A DNA stretch of 64,000 nt from Pseudomonas frederiksbergensis (GCF_017114915.1 NZ_JAAUOE010000012.1:1-64000), one strand, 5' to 3'; positions 9,122 to 18,463 are shown, counted from the stretch's first letter. Numbers and translations: made by a program. The notes: generated by a model not told the origin, from the letters alone.

Positions 9122-9670
9122 ATGGCAGAAAGTACTCAGCACAAGCTAGACAGGGTTCGCCCACCCCGGGTGCAAATCACCTACGACGTCGAAATCGGCA
9201 ACGCGATCGAGAAGAAAGAATTGCCGTTGGTTGTCGGTATTCTTGCCGACCTCTCCGGCAAGCCTCTCGAACCACTCCCGAAATTGAATGAACGGCGTTT
9301 CACCGAAATCGACCGCGACAACTTCAATGAAGTCCTCGCCTCGATCGGCCCGCGCGCCACCTTGCAGGTCAACAACACCCTCAGCGGCGACGACAGCAAA
9401 CTCAACATCGAGCTCAACTTCAAGCACATCGATGACTTCGACCCGGTCAAGGTGGTCGAGCAAGTCACGCCGCTGCGGCGCCTGTTCGAAGCGCGTCAAC
9501 GTCTGCGCGATCTGCTGACCAAGCTCGATGGCAACGATGATCTGGACAAGCTGTTGCGTGACGTCATCGCCAATACCGAAGGACTGCAAGAGATCAAGTC
9601 GGCCCGTCCGGACACCGCTGCTCCCGCTCCTGCTGGCGACAGCGAAGCACCGGCAGAACCGCAAGCCTGA
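9122..9670 (+). CDS. tssB: T6SS sheath small subunit TssB (VipA)
   Basis: TssB pairs with TssC to form the contractile sheath. The start at 9122 (MAESTQHKLDRVRPPRVQITYDVE) follows a GGAG site and gives 182 residues; the 11 in-frame codons upstream do not match the family. Conserved features are RVQITYDVEIGNAIEKKELP, VVGILADLSG, FTEIDRDNFNEVL and FKHIDDFDPVKVVEQV. The C-terminal residues are a low-complexity Ala/Pro tail. It is the first gene of the plus-strand arm, 29 bp before tssC. Confidence 0.96.
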   Translation: MAESTQHKLDRVRPPRVQITYDVEIGNAIEKKELPLVVGILADLSGKPLEPLPKLNERRFTEIDRDNFNEVLASIGPRATLQVNNTLSGDDSKLNIELNFKHIDDFDPVKVVEQVTPLRRLFEARQRLRDLLTKLDGNDDLDKLLRDVIANTEGLQEIKSARPDTAAPAPAGDSEAPAEPQA

Positions 9671-9699
9671 TCGTTCATCCATCCAGGGAGAATTTTGCC

Positions 9700-11187
9700 A
9701 TGCCTGCCTCATCCGCCGCCCAAAGCCAAGCCAGTGACAGTACGACCGAGACCTTGTCCCTGCTCGACGAAATCATCGCCAAAGGCCGCATGGCCCATGA
9801 CGACAGCCAACAGGATTACGCCCGCGACATGCTCGCGGAATTCGCCACCCAGGTTCTCGACGAAGGCATGGCCATCGACAAGGACACCGTGGCGATGATC
9901 AACGATCGCATCAGCCAGATCGACGAGTTGATCAGCGCTCAACTGAACGAAGTGTTGCACCACCCGGACTTGCAGAAACTCGAAGCTTCCTGGCGCGGCC
10001 TGCACTTGTTGGTAAAGAACACCGAGACCAGCTCCCGGCTGAAACTGCGGTTGCTCAACGTGACCCAGAAAGAGCTGCAGAACGATCTGGAAAAAGCCGT
10101 CGAGTTCGACCAGAGCGCGCTGTTCAAAAAGATCTATGAAGAGGAATACGGCACCTTCGGCGGCCACCCGTTCAGCCTGCTGGTGGGTGACTACACCTTC
10201 GGCCGGCACCCGCAGGACATCGGCCTGCTGGAGAAACTCTCGAACGTCGCCGCGGCCGCTCACGCGCCGTTCATTGCCGCCGCCAGCCCACGGCTGTTCG
10301 ACATGAACAGCTTCACCGAACTGGCGGTGCCGCGAGATCTGTCGAAAGTGTTCGAGAGCCAGGAGCTGATCAAGTGGCGTTCGTTCCGCGAAAGCGAAGA
10401 TTCGCGCTATGTGTCGCTGGTGCTGCCGCACTTCCTGCTGCGTCTGCCCTACGGCCCTGACACGTCGCCGGTGGAAGGCATCAACTACGTCGAAGACGTC
10501 AACGGCAGTGACCACGGCAAATACCTTTGGGGCAATGCCGCGTGGGCCTTGTCGCAACGGATCACCGAAGCGTTCGCCAAATACGGCTGGTGCGCGGCAA
10601 TTCGCGGTGCCGAAGGCGGAGGTGCGGTGGAAGGCCTGCCGGCCCATACCTTCCGTACCACCTCCGGCGACCTGTCGCTCAAATGCCCGACCGAAGTGGC
10701 GATCACCGACCGCCGCGAGAAAGAGCTCAACGACCTCGGCTTCATCGCTCTGTGCCACAAGAAGAACAGCGACGTGGCGGTGTTCTTCGGCGGCCAGACC
10801 ACCAACAAGTCCAAGCTCTACAACACCAACGAAGCGAATGCCAATGCACGGATCTCGGCGATGCTGCCGTATGTGCTCGCGGCCTCGCGTTTCGCGCATT
10901 ACCTGAAGGTGATCATGCGCGACAAGGTCGGCAGCTTCATGACCCGCGACAACGTGCAGACCTACCTCAACAACTGGATCGCCGACTACGTGCTGATCAA
11001 CGACAACGCGCCGCAAGAGATCAAGGCGCAGTACCCGTTGCGTGAAGCCCGGGTGGATGTGACCGAGGTCGCCGGCAAGCCGGGAGCCTACAAAGCCACG
11101 GTGTTCCTGCGGCCGCACTTCCAGCTCGAGGAGCTGACCGCATCGATCCGCCTGGTCGCGACCCTGCCGCCACCGGTAGCCGCCTAA
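9700..11187 (+). CDS. tssC: T6SS sheath large subunit TssC (VipB)
   Basis: This 495-residue protein is the large sheath subunit TssC. Hallmarks include LQKLEASWRGLHLLV near residue 90, the VGDYTFGRHPQDIGLL motif, FRESEDSRYVSLVLPHFLLRLPYG, and the C-terminal YLNNWIADYVLINDNAPQEIKAQYPLR-type segment that contributes to sheath packing. Length is normal. It starts after GGGAG spaced 9 bases from the ATG. It is followed by a strong hairpin repeat before hcp, which may reduce read-through or protect the tssBC mRNA. Confidence 0.97.
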   Translation: MPASSAAQSQASDSTTETLSLLDEIIAKGRMAHDDSQQDYARDMLAEFATQVLDEGMAIDKDTVAMINDRISQIDELISAQLNEVLHHPDLQKLEASWRGLHLLVKNTETSSRLKLRLLNVTQKELQNDLEKAVEFDQSALFKKIYEEEYGTFGGHPFSLLVGDYTFGRHPQDIGLLEKLSNVAAAAHAPFIAAASPRLFDMNSFTELAVPRDLSKVFESQELIKWRSFRESEDSRYVSLVLPHFLLRLPYGPDTSPVEGINYVEDVNGSDHGKYLWGNAAWALSQRITEAFAKYGWCAAIRGAEGGGAVEGLPAHTFRTTSGDLSLKCPTEVAITDRREKELNDLGFIALCHKKNSDVAVFFGGQTTNKSKLYNTNEANANARISAMLPYVLAASRFAHYLKVIMRDKVGSFMTRDNVQTYLNNWIADYVLINDNAPQEIKAQYPLREARVDVTEVAGKPGAYKATVFLRPHFQLEELTASIRLVATLPPPVAA

Positions 11188-11201
11188 AGTCGGTGAAACC
11201 T

Positions 11202-11296
11202 CTGTGGCGAGGGGGCTTGCCCCCGTTGGGGCGCGCAGCGGCCCTTGCTTTTAGGTCTGCTGCGCAGCCCAACGGGGGCAAGCCCCCTCGCCACAG
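11202..11296. repeat. REP pair between tssC and hcp
   Basis: The arms at 11202-11230 and 11268-11296 are perfect 29-bp inverted repeats of the GGCGAGGGGGCTTGCCCCC type, each arm itself palindromic. It lies inside the T6SS operon, just upstream of hcp. Confidence 0.9.
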
Positions 11297-11355
11297 GTTA
11301 AGGGCTCGGCAACCGTTTACGTGTCTAAATTGAATTTCTTCAGGAGTCTCATGCG

Positions 11356-11853
11356 ATGGATGCAATCATTCTCGACCTCGGCGGCGACATCAAAGGCGAT
11401 AGCTTGCTTGAGGGTTACAAGGACAAGATCGAAGTCATGTCCTACAGCCACAACGTGGCGATGCAGGTGACCAACGACGTCAGCAACTCGGAACGCACCT
11501 CCGGCAAGCCGCACATCGGCGAGTTCACCCTGACCAAATTCGTCGACAGCTCGACGCCCTCCCTCAACGAATATTGCTGCGCCGGCAAACCGATCCCCGA
11601 AGCCAAGATCACCATCGGCCGCAACGCCGCCGAAGGCAGCGGTCAGCTGATGCCGTTCATCATCTACACCCTGACCAACGTGGTGCTGTCCAACGTCAGC
11701 GTCAGTGGCGGTACGGGTGGCAAACCGGTGGAAACCCTTTCCCTGAACTTCACCAAAATCAAATGGGAGCTCACCGCCCAGAAAGACGACGGCACCAAGG
11801 AAGGCACGGCTGCCTCGACCTGGGACATGGCCGCCAACAAGCTCGTCAAGTAA
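11356..11853 (+). CDS. hcp: T6SS tube protein Hcp (TssD)
   Basis: This 165-residue Hcp is the hexameric ring protein that stacks to form the injected tube and is secreted. The N-terminus MDAIILDLGGDIKGDSLLEGYKDKIEV, the SYSHNVAMQV segment, HIGEFTLTKFVD, and a C-terminal half with LSLNFTKIKWEL are characteristic. There is no toxin extension. It has its own leader behind the REP pair at 11202-11296, with CAGGAG 9 bases before the ATG, consistent with separately tuned high expression. tssE begins 15 bp downstream. Confidence 0.97.
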   Translation: MDAIILDLGGDIKGDSLLEGYKDKIEVMSYSHNVAMQVTNDVSNSERTSGKPHIGEFTLTKFVDSSTPSLNEYCCAGKPIPEAKITIGRNAAEGSGQLMPFIIYTLTNVVLSNVSVSGGTGGKPVETLSLNFTKIKWELTAQKDDGTKEGTAASTWDMAANKLVK

Positions 11854-11868
11854 GCGGACGCGTCGGCC

Positions 11869-12312
11869 ATGGCAGGCACCGGCATGCTCCCACCGTTGTT
11901 CGAGCGCCTCGCCGCCAGCGAGGTCGACACCGTGCAGGTGTTCGATCGCCAGGGGCTGCTCGACTCGGTGCACACGGAGTTGCTGCGCCTGTTCAACACC
12001 CGACGCGGCTCACGTCCGCTGACCTCTCCACCGAGCATTCTCGACTACGGCATCGCTGACTGGACCGCCTTGCAACAGCAGCGCAGCGATGACCGTCGTC
12101 AGTTGGCGCGGGAAGTCCGCGAGGCCATCAGCCATTTCGAACCGCGCCTGCGACTGGGCGAGGTCCAGGTCAATCCGGTCCCCGGCCATCCGCAGCAACT
12201 GAGCATTCGGCTAGTGGGCGAGTTGAGCAGCGGCCAGCAACACTGGCCCGTGGCCTTTGTCATCGAGCCGGCCAGCCATGGCCTTGAGGTGCGTCATGAG
12301 CGACTCGATTGA
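11869..12312 (+). CDS. tssE: T6SS baseplate protein TssE (gp25-like)
   Basis: TssE is the gp25-like wedge protein that nucleates sheath assembly on the baseplate. The 147-residue product has the family pattern MLPPLFERLA, VHTELLRLFNTRRGSRP, the SILDYGIADW motif and FEPRLRLGEVQVNP. An alternative start five codons later (11884) is possible because the ribosome-binding site is weak. The 3' end overlaps tssF by 17 bp in another frame, so the two are translationally coupled. Confidence 0.94.
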   Translation: MAGTGMLPPLFERLAASEVDTVQVFDRQGLLDSVHTELLRLFNTRRGSRPLTSPPSILDYGIADWTALQQQRSDDRRQLAREVREAISHFEPRLRLGEVQVNPVPGHPQQLSIRLVGELSSGQQHWPVAFVIEPASHGLEVRHERLD

Positions 12313-14089
12313 CCCGCAACTGCTCGATTACTACCAACGCGAACTGACCTGGCTGCGCCACGCCGGCAGTATTTTTGCCGAGCGTTATCCCAAGGTCGCC
12401 AGACGCCTGGAACTGTCCCCCGGTGAATGCCCCGACCCCCATGTCGAACGGCTGCTTGAGGGTTTCGCCTTGCTCGCCGCACGCTTGCAACGGCGGCTCG
12501 ACGACGACTACGCCGAATTCAGCGACGCCTTGCTCGAACAGCTTTACCCGTTGGCCATGCGGCCGTTGCCGTCCTGCGCGATCGTGCAGTTCGAGCCGGA
12601 CCCGAGCAAGGGCAACCTGGACGATGGCTACCCGCTGCCACGGGACACGCCGCTGTTCGTCACCACTGCCAAAGGCGAGAGCATCCACTTTCGCACCAGC
12701 GCCGCGGTTCGATTGTGGCCGGTACAAATCAACGAAGCGCTGCTGCTGGGCAGCGACGAAGCCCAGGCCCTGACCGGTGTGGCGCAAGCGCGCTCGGCCC
12801 TGCGCCTGAGCCTGCGCTGCCTGGGTGAAAGCCAGTGGTCGACGCTGGCCATCAAACAACTGCGCATTCACCTTGCCGCCTCGCCGGTGATCAACGCCTG
12901 CCTCTATGACCTGCTCGGCGCCCATGCCGTGAAGGTGCTGGCCGGCGCGGTCGGCTGTGTGCCGACAGTGCTCGCGGGGCTGCCGGACATCGTCGGTTTT
13001 GCCAGCAACGAAGTGCTGTTGCCGGACGAGGACGGCGTGCATCCGGGCATGCGCCTGCTCGCCGAGTACTTTGCCTTCCCGGACAAATTCAACTTCTTCG
13101 ACATTCCATTGGCCGGCGCCGCCAGCGACAGCCAGACGCTGTACCTGTACATCGTGTTCGACCGTGCGCCAGCCAACCGTCTGCACCTTCAGGCCAGCGA
13201 TTTCGCCCTTGGCTGCGCGCCGGTGATCAACCTGTTTCCGCGAACCTCGGAACCCCTGCGCCCGGACGGCACCCGCAGCGAATATCGTCTGGTCGCCGAC
13301 AGTCACCGGGAAAACAGCGTCGAGATCCACAGCATCCGGGCGATGCGCGCCAGTTCCAGCCAGGGCGTGCAACGGGTGCCGGCGTATTACGGCAGCCAGC
13401 ATATCGGCGGCGACAAACAGTGCTATTGGCATGCGCGCCGGGTCAGCGGCATGACCCCGAATCGGCTGGGCACCGACCTGATGGTGAGCCTGGTGGACAC
13501 CCGGCTCGATCCGCTGAACGAGGCCAGCGAATACAGCCTCACCGCCGAACTGCTGTGCACCAACCGGCACCTCGCCCAGAGCCTGCCGGCCGGCACGCTC
13601 CTGGGTTTCGAACGGCCGGGGCCGGTGGCCTGGGCCCGTTTGCGCAACCCGCCCAGCCCGCAAAGTGTGCCGCGACTGGACGGCGAATCCCGCTGGCGGC
13701 TGGTGTCGCAACTGACCCTCAATCATTTGTCGCTGGTCGAGGGGCCGCAAGCGCTGGATGCCCTCAAGGAAATCCTTCAGTTGCACAACCTGCGCGACGA
13801 GGCCAGCGCCTTGCGGCAGATCGACGGCTTGCTCGGCCTTGGCTGCGAACGGGTGATCGCCCATGTCGGCGAAGATGCGTGGCGCGGCTGGCGCAATGGG
13901 CTGGAAGTCCGGCTGCAACTCGATCCGCAGCATTTCGTCGGCAGCAGCGCGGTGTTGTTCTCAGCGGTGCTGGCACAATTCTTTTCACTCTATGCCACGG
14001 CCAACCGCTTCGTGCGCACGGTCCTGGTCCAGTCAGGCAAGGAGGTCAAGACATGGCAACCCCAAGCCGGCATGCCGCTGTCCCTCTGA
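12296..14089 (+). CDS. tssF: T6SS baseplate protein TssF
   Basis: TssF forms the baseplate wedge with TssG, TssE and TssK. The start at 12296 (MSDSIDPQLLDYYQRELTWLRH) matches the conserved TssF N-terminus 'LL.YY..EL..LR..G.EFA..YP', giving 597 residues; the 13 upstream in-frame codons are discarded. Other family segments are LSPGECPDPHVERLLEGFALLAAR and PLPSCAIVQFEPD. The C-terminus (LYATANRFVRTVLV..GKEVKTWQPQAGMPLSL) is the usual TssF end. It overlaps tssE by 17 bp and tssG by 37 bp. Confidence 0.96.
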   Translation: MSDSIDPQLLDYYQRELTWLRHAGSIFAERYPKVARRLELSPGECPDPHVERLLEGFALLAARLQRRLDDDYAEFSDALLEQLYPLAMRPLPSCAIVQFEPDPSKGNLDDGYPLPRDTPLFVTTAKGESIHFRTSAAVRLWPVQINEALLLGSDEAQALTGVAQARSALRLSLRCLGESQWSTLAIKQLRIHLAASPVINACLYDLLGAHAVKVLAGAVGCVPTVLAGLPDIVGFASNEVLLPDEDGVHPGMRLLAEYFAFPDKFNFFDIPLAGAASDSQTLYLYIVFDRAPANRLHLQASDFALGCAPVINLFPRTSEPLRPDGTRSEYRLVADSHRENSVEIHSIRAMRASSSQGVQRVPAYYGSQHIGGDKQCYWHARRVSGMTPNRLGTDLMVSLVDTRLDPLNEASEYSLTAELLCTNRHLAQSLPAGTLLGFERPGPVAWARLRNPPSPQSVPRLDGESRWRLVSQLTLNHLSLVEGPQALDALKEILQLHNLRDEASALRQIDGLLGLGCERVIAHVGEDAWRGWRNGLEVRLQLDPQHFVGSSAVLFSAVLAQFFSLYATANRFVRTVLVQSGKEVKTWQPQAGMPLSL

Positions 14090-15078
14090 GCCTGAGCCAG
14101 AAGCTGCGGCGCGATCCGCAGGCGTTCGAATTATTGCAGGCCTTGCTGCTGCTGGAACGCGAACACCCGCAAGCCGAATCCCTGGGCAGCGGCACCGCGC
14201 CTCAAGCGGAAGCCTTGCGCCTGCGCGGGCCGTTGACGCCGCTTTTTTCCGCCAGCGAAATCGAAAGCCTGACTCAGGAAACGGGTCAGCAACCGACACT
14301 CACGACCCCAGTGTTTGGCCTCGGCGGACCCGACGGCCCCCTGCCCTACGCCTATCAGGAATGGCTGCAGCAACGGGCCCGGGCCAAGGATCATGCACCG
14401 GCCGAATTCCTCGACCTGTTCCAGCATCGCTTGCTCAGCCTGTTGTACAAGGTGATGCGCAAACACCGGATTGCGCTCGGCTTCACGGTCCCCGGCGCGT
14501 CGCCGGTGCAGGCGCAACTGCGGGCGCTGACCGGGTTGTTGCCCAAAGCCTTGCAGGAACGGCAGGCCATCCCCGATTCCGCGGTACTGGCGTGCAGCGC
14601 GTTGTTTGCCGACGGCCGTCGTTCGTTGGCCGGCTTCGCCGCGATCGTGCGCGAGCACTTCGAACTGCCAGTAGAACTCAGCGCCTATGAAGGCGCCTGG
14701 CGGGAGATCCCCCCCGCCAGTCGCAGCCGTCTGCAACCGGGTGGGCGCAATCTGCAACTGGGCCGCAGCGCCGTGGCCGGCACCCGGGTCTGGGACGAAC
14801 ACGCCGGCATCCGCCTGACCCTCGGTCCGCTGACCTCGGCGCAGGCGGCGTGGTTTCTGCCGGACGGCGAAGCCCATCCGGCGCTGGCCAGTCTCAGCGC
14901 GCTGTATTTCGGCCCCGACCTGGAGTGCACGCTGGTGCTGCTGATACGCGGTGCCAGCCCGATGAAACTCGCTCGCCAAGCACCGCCCTTGCTCAGTTGG
15001 AACGGCGGCCTGCAGCGTCAGACCAGCCTCGCCGTGCAACGGATCGAGACCCGCCTTCGTCAGCTGGAGATCACCTGA
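14053..15078 (+). CDS. tssG: T6SS baseplate protein TssG
   Basis: TssG is the smaller wedge partner of TssF. I place the start at 14053 (MATPSRHAAVPLSLSQKL), after AAGGAGG, giving 341 residues; the much longer open frame upstream lies inside tssF and is a shadow. Family features: FELLQALLLLEREHP, the VFGLGGPDGPLPYAYQEW segment, FLDLFQHRLLSLLYK, and near the C-terminus LTSAQAAWFLPDG. It overlaps the end of tssF and ends two bases before clpV. Confidence 0.96.
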   Translation: MATPSRHAAVPLSLSQKLRRDPQAFELLQALLLLEREHPQAESLGSGTAPQAEALRLRGPLTPLFSASEIESLTQETGQQPTLTTPVFGLGGPDGPLPYAYQEWLQQRARAKDHAPAEFLDLFQHRLLSLLYKVMRKHRIALGFTVPGASPVQAQLRALTGLLPKALQERQAIPDSAVLACSALFADGRRSLAGFAAIVREHFELPVELSAYEGAWREIPPASRSRLQPGGRNLQLGRSAVAGTRVWDEHAGIRLTLGPLTSAQAAWFLPDGEAHPALASLSALYFGPDLECTLVLLIRGASPMKLARQAPPLLSWNGGLQRQTSLAVQRIETRLRQLEIT

Positions 15079-15080
15079 AC

Positions 15081-17624
15081 ATGGAACTGGCCAGCCTGAT
15101 CGGACGCCTCAACCCGGACAACCGCCGCGCCCTCGAACGGGCCGCGCAACGCTGCCTGCAACGGGGTCACCATTACGTCGAAATCGAACACCTGCTGCTG
15201 GAATTGCTGGACATCGAGGGCGGCGACTTCGCCTGGCTGCTGCCGCGTTTCGGCCTGGAGCGCGATGCCCTGACGGCGGAAATCAACAAGGCCCTGGAAC
15301 TGTTCAAATCCGGCAGCACCCGCACCCCGGCACTCTCGGCACAAACCATCGGCCTGCTCGAAGACGCGGTGGTGCAGGCCAGTGTGCTTGGCCTGGAGAG
15401 CATCCGCTCCGGCTTGCTGCTGCTGGCCTTGCTTGATCGCGATGAACGCCGCAGTCTGCTGCTCAACAGCGCCTCATCGCTGTTGAAAATCCCCCGGGAA
15501 GCCTTGCGCAGCAACCTGCTGGAATGGACCGAAAACTCCCGCGAACACGTCGGCGGCACGCGGCCGGTCAATGCCGGCAATGCGCAGCCGAAACAGGATT
15601 CGGTCCTCGATCAGTTCACCCAGGACCTGACCGCCGATGCCCACGCCGGGCGCATCGACCCCATCGTCGGCCGCGACGGCGAGATTCGTCAGTGCATCGA
15701 CATCCTGCTCAGGCGTCGGCAGAACAACCCGATCCTGGTCGGCGCGCCGGGGGTGGGCAAGACGGCGGTGGTCGAAGGCCTGGCCTTGCGCATTGCCGCC
15801 GGCGACGTGCCGCCGTCGTTGCAGGAAGTCAGCCTGCGGGTACTCGACCTCGGTCTGTTGCAGGCCGGTGCCGGGGTCAAAGGCGAGTTCGAGCAACGGC
15901 TCAAAGGCGTGATCGACGCGGTGCGCGGCGCCGACAAACCGATCATTCTGTTCATCGACGAAGCCCACACCCTGATTGGCGCTGGCGGCGCGGAAGGTGG
16001 CAGCGACGCGGCCAACCTGCTCAAACCGGCGCTGGCCCGTGGCGAGTTGCGCACCCTGGCCGCGACCACTTGGCTTGAGTACAAAAAATACTTCGAGAAA
16101 GACCCGGCCCTCGCCCGACGTTTTCAACTGGTGCAAGTCGAGGAGCCGGACGAAATCACCGCCGTGGAAATGCTCCGTGGCGTGGCCGCGAAACTGGAAC
16201 AGCACCACGGCGTGCAGGTGTTGGATGCGGCGATTCACGAGGCGGTGAAACTGTCCCACCGCTACATCTCCGGGCGCCAGTTGCCGGACAAAGCCATCAG
16301 CGTGCTCGACACCGCCTGCGCCCGGGTCGCCCTCGGCCAGCACGACGTGCCGCCACCGCTGGAGAGCCTGCGCCATCGCCAGCAGAGCCTCAAAGACGAA
16401 GTCGAACGCCTGCGCCGCGAACAGGCCACCGGGCTCGATCACCGAGAACGCATCACCCTGCTGGAAACCGAATCCGTGGGCAACGTGCAGGCCATTCGCG
16501 AACTGGAAACCCGCTGGAACGAAGAGCGGATCGCCGTGCGCGAACTGCTGGACACCCGTCGCGAATTACTCACTTTGAGCGAGCGCGCCGACTACGAAAA
16601 ACCAGACGAAGCCACCGACAGCCGCATCGATCATCTGGCCGCCGAACTGGTACGCCTGGAGGCCGGTCTGGACGCCATTCGCCAGGACGACCCGTTGGTG
16701 CCGGAACAGGTCGACGGCAAAACCGTGGCCGCCGTGATCGCCGGCTGGACCGGCATCCCGGTGGGTAAAATGCTCGCCGACGAAGCCCACGCCGTGCGCA
16801 CCCTCGGCCAGCGCATGGGCTTGCGGGTCATGGGCCAAAGCACCGCGCTCAATACCATCGCCCAGCGCCTGCAAGCCTACCGCGCCGGCCTCACCGACCC
16901 GCAAAAACCGGTCGGCGTATTCCTGCTGGTCGGCCCTACTGGCGTGGGAAAAACCGAAACCGCCTACGCCCTGGCCGATGCGCTGTATGGCGGCGAACGC
17001 AACCTGATCAGCATCAACCTCTCCGAATACCAGGAAGCCCACACCGTCAGCCAACTCAAAGGCGCCCCGCCCGGTTATGTCGGCTACGGCAGTGGCGGCG
17101 TACTCACCGAAGCGGTGCGGCGCAAACCCTATTCGGTGGTGCTGCTGGACGAAATCGAAAAAGCCCACCCGGACGTGCTCGAAGCCTTCTACAACGTCTT
17201 CGACAAAGGCGTCATGGAGGACGGCACCGGCCTGGTGGTGGATTTCAAAAACACCGTGATGCTCGCCACCAGTAATGTCGGCGCCGAGTTGTTGCTCGAT
17301 ACGCCGACCGCACTACTAGGCACCGATGCCTTCAACGAAGCGCTGCATAACGTGCTGCTCAAAGCCTTTCGCCCCGCGTTTCTGGCGCGCATGACGGTGG
17401 TGGCGTATCGGCCGCTGGATGAGACGACGCTGGAAGGGATTGTGCTGGCGAAGCTGGAGAAATTGCGCGGGCGCTACAAGGCCGCGACCGGCAAGCAGTT
17501 TGAGTTCGATGCCGGGATTGTGCAGGCGGTGTTGGCCAAGTGCAGTGCGGCCGGGGCAAGGGATGTTGAAAATGTGTTGATGACCCAGGTGACGGGGAAG
17601 TTGGCGGAGTGGGTGTTGGAGTAA
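15081..17624 (+). CDS. clpV: T6SS sheath-recycling AAA+ ATPase ClpV (TssH)
   Basis: ClpV disassembles contracted TssBC sheaths. The start at 15081 (MELASLIGRLNPDNRRALERAA) gives 847 residues. An N-domain precedes two AAA+ modules: the first with Walker A GAPGVGKTAV and Walker B LFIDEAHTLIGAGG, the second with GPTGVGKTE and LLDEIEKAHPDV, with a coiled-coil middle domain between them (about residues 415-530). The MELASLIGRLN-type N-terminus is typical of ClpV rather than ClpB. It is the last structural gene of the plus-strand arm; a low-GC insert begins right after it. Confidence 0.97.
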   Translation: MELASLIGRLNPDNRRALERAAQRCLQRGHHYVEIEHLLLELLDIEGGDFAWLLPRFGLERDALTAEINKALELFKSGSTRTPALSAQTIGLLEDAVVQASVLGLESIRSGLLLLALLDRDERRSLLLNSASSLLKIPREALRSNLLEWTENSREHVGGTRPVNAGNAQPKQDSVLDQFTQDLTADAHAGRIDPIVGRDGEIRQCIDILLRRRQNNPILVGAPGVGKTAVVEGLALRIAAGDVPPSLQEVSLRVLDLGLLQAGAGVKGEFEQRLKGVIDAVRGADKPIILFIDEAHTLIGAGGAEGGSDAANLLKPALARGELRTLAATTWLEYKKYFEKDPALARRFQLVQVEEPDEITAVEMLRGVAAKLEQHHGVQVLDAAIHEAVKLSHRYISGRQLPDKAISVLDTACARVALGQHDVPPPLESLRHRQQSLKDEVERLRREQATGLDHRERITLLETESVGNVQAIRELETRWNEERIAVRELLDTRRELLTLSERADYEKPDEATDSRIDHLAAELVRLEAGLDAIRQDDPLVPEQVDGKTVAAVIAGWTGIPVGKMLADEAHAVRTLGQRMGLRVMGQSTALNTIAQRLQAYRAGLTDPQKPVGVFLLVGPTGVGKTETAYALADALYGGERNLISINLSEYQEAHTVSQLKGAPPGYVGYGSGGVLTEAVRRKPYSVVLLDEIEKAHPDVLEAFYNVFDKGVMEDGTGLVVDFKNTVMLATSNVGAELLLDTPTALLGTDAFNEALHNVLLKAFRPAFLARMTVVAYRPLDETTLEGIVLAKLEKLRGRYKAATGKQFEFDAGIVQAVLAKCSAAGARDVENVLMTQVTGKLAEWVLE

Positions 17625-17818
17625 CAGTACTCATCTGAATGATCTGGGAGACTAATATGCCAAAAAATGAAGCAGTACAAAAAAATGTCGAGATTACAAA
17701 AGCGACTTGATTTTCAGGGAGAACAATCGATTTGCCATTTATAGAGCTGGCAAATCCACTCCCTCCAGATTGAGTATCACTCGTCAACATCAACAACTCA
17801 CAACTTCACGGAGCAATC
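17625..17818 (+). other. Low-GC junction after clpV with a possible small-gene remnant
   Basis: GC drops sharply (20 of 60 bases at 17641-17700). A tiny frame at 17657-17710 (17 codons, starting MPKNEAVQ) has a good GGGAG site. After its TGA the same frame stays open to 17773 and ends with ELANPLPPD. This could be a small gene broken by a stop codon, or chance. No longer gene is visible. Confidence 0.3.
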
Positions 17819-18463
17819 ATGCCATTTAACATCATGACCCCTGCAGAGCTTGGTGGAGGCATTCGTCCATGGTTAAGTCTGGCCACCGTTCCAGGCATGC
17901 GCGTTTTTACCTCCAATGAAATTTATCAACGGCTCATTTACGATCAGGCTTACTTCAGCGGGCTGCAAATGGACTTGGTCAACCAAGTCCGCTACTTGTA
18001 CGAGTTGGGCACCACTCAGGCAGGCAACACAGAGGGCGGAACGCTGGCTTTCCATGGCGGGCACGTTATCGTCAGAGACGGAGCAGCCCTGTATCAAACC
18101 TGGCAACAGGAATATCAACAGTTAACAGTGCCCTCGGGACAACGAGGTGCAGGCTTGAATTTGCCATCTTCTCATTACCCTGGGAACGCCAATCCTCAAT
18201 ATGAGCTTCGGCTCCCTTTGACCCCCCAACAAAACTGGGGAACTGTTCTTTTCGGGACTAACAATGGAGATTCCTGGTTTCAGGTGGAGGCTCACTCGGG
18301 CACAGCAGGAGACGGCATATCGGGTGCAGTCAGGTACATGAGCGATACATTGATGCACCTCTTCGACTACGTGAGTCATAAGGCTTCCAGTCAACAGGTC
18401 GGTCCTTGCGGTTACTCTGCGCACATGGAGACACTCAATCCGGTTGTCGTACAGTTAGGGTAA
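17819..18463 (+). CDS. Unknown protein in the T6SS cargo region
   Basis: I do not recognise this 214-residue protein. It has no signal peptide and no membrane helix. It looks globular and mixed alpha/beta, with many aromatic residues (RPWLSLATVPGMRVF, FSGLQMDLVNQVRYLYELG, NWGTVLFGTNNGDSWFQVE, and a C-terminal GPCGYSAHME). The start has a good site (GGAGCAATCATG). GC is about half in the rows I counted, clearly below the T6SS genes, suggesting acquisition. It lies 194 bp after clpV and 87 bp before the deaminase-like gene on the same strand, so it could be a second effector, an adaptor or a partner of that protein. Confidence 0.75.
   Translation: MPFNIMTPAELGGGIRPWLSLATVPGMRVFTSNEIYQRLIYDQAYFSGLQMDLVNQVRYLYELGTTQAGNTEGGTLAFHGGHVIVRDGAALYQTWQQEYQQLTVPSGQRGAGLNLPSSHYPGNANPQYELRLPLTPQQNWGTVLFGTNNGDSWFQVEAHSGTAGDGISGAVRYMSDTLMHLFDYVSHKASSQQVGPCGYSAHMETLNPVVVQLG

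Noticed and set aside
9709..11118. A 469-codon minus-strand frame opposite tssC
   Set aside because: Antisense of a strongly conserved sheath gene; no protein features.
12260..13933. A 557-codon open frame on the minus strand opposite tssF
   Set aside because: It is the antisense shadow of a high-GC gene: composition is Arg/Gln/His-rich with no domain, and tssF on the other strand has clear family motifs.
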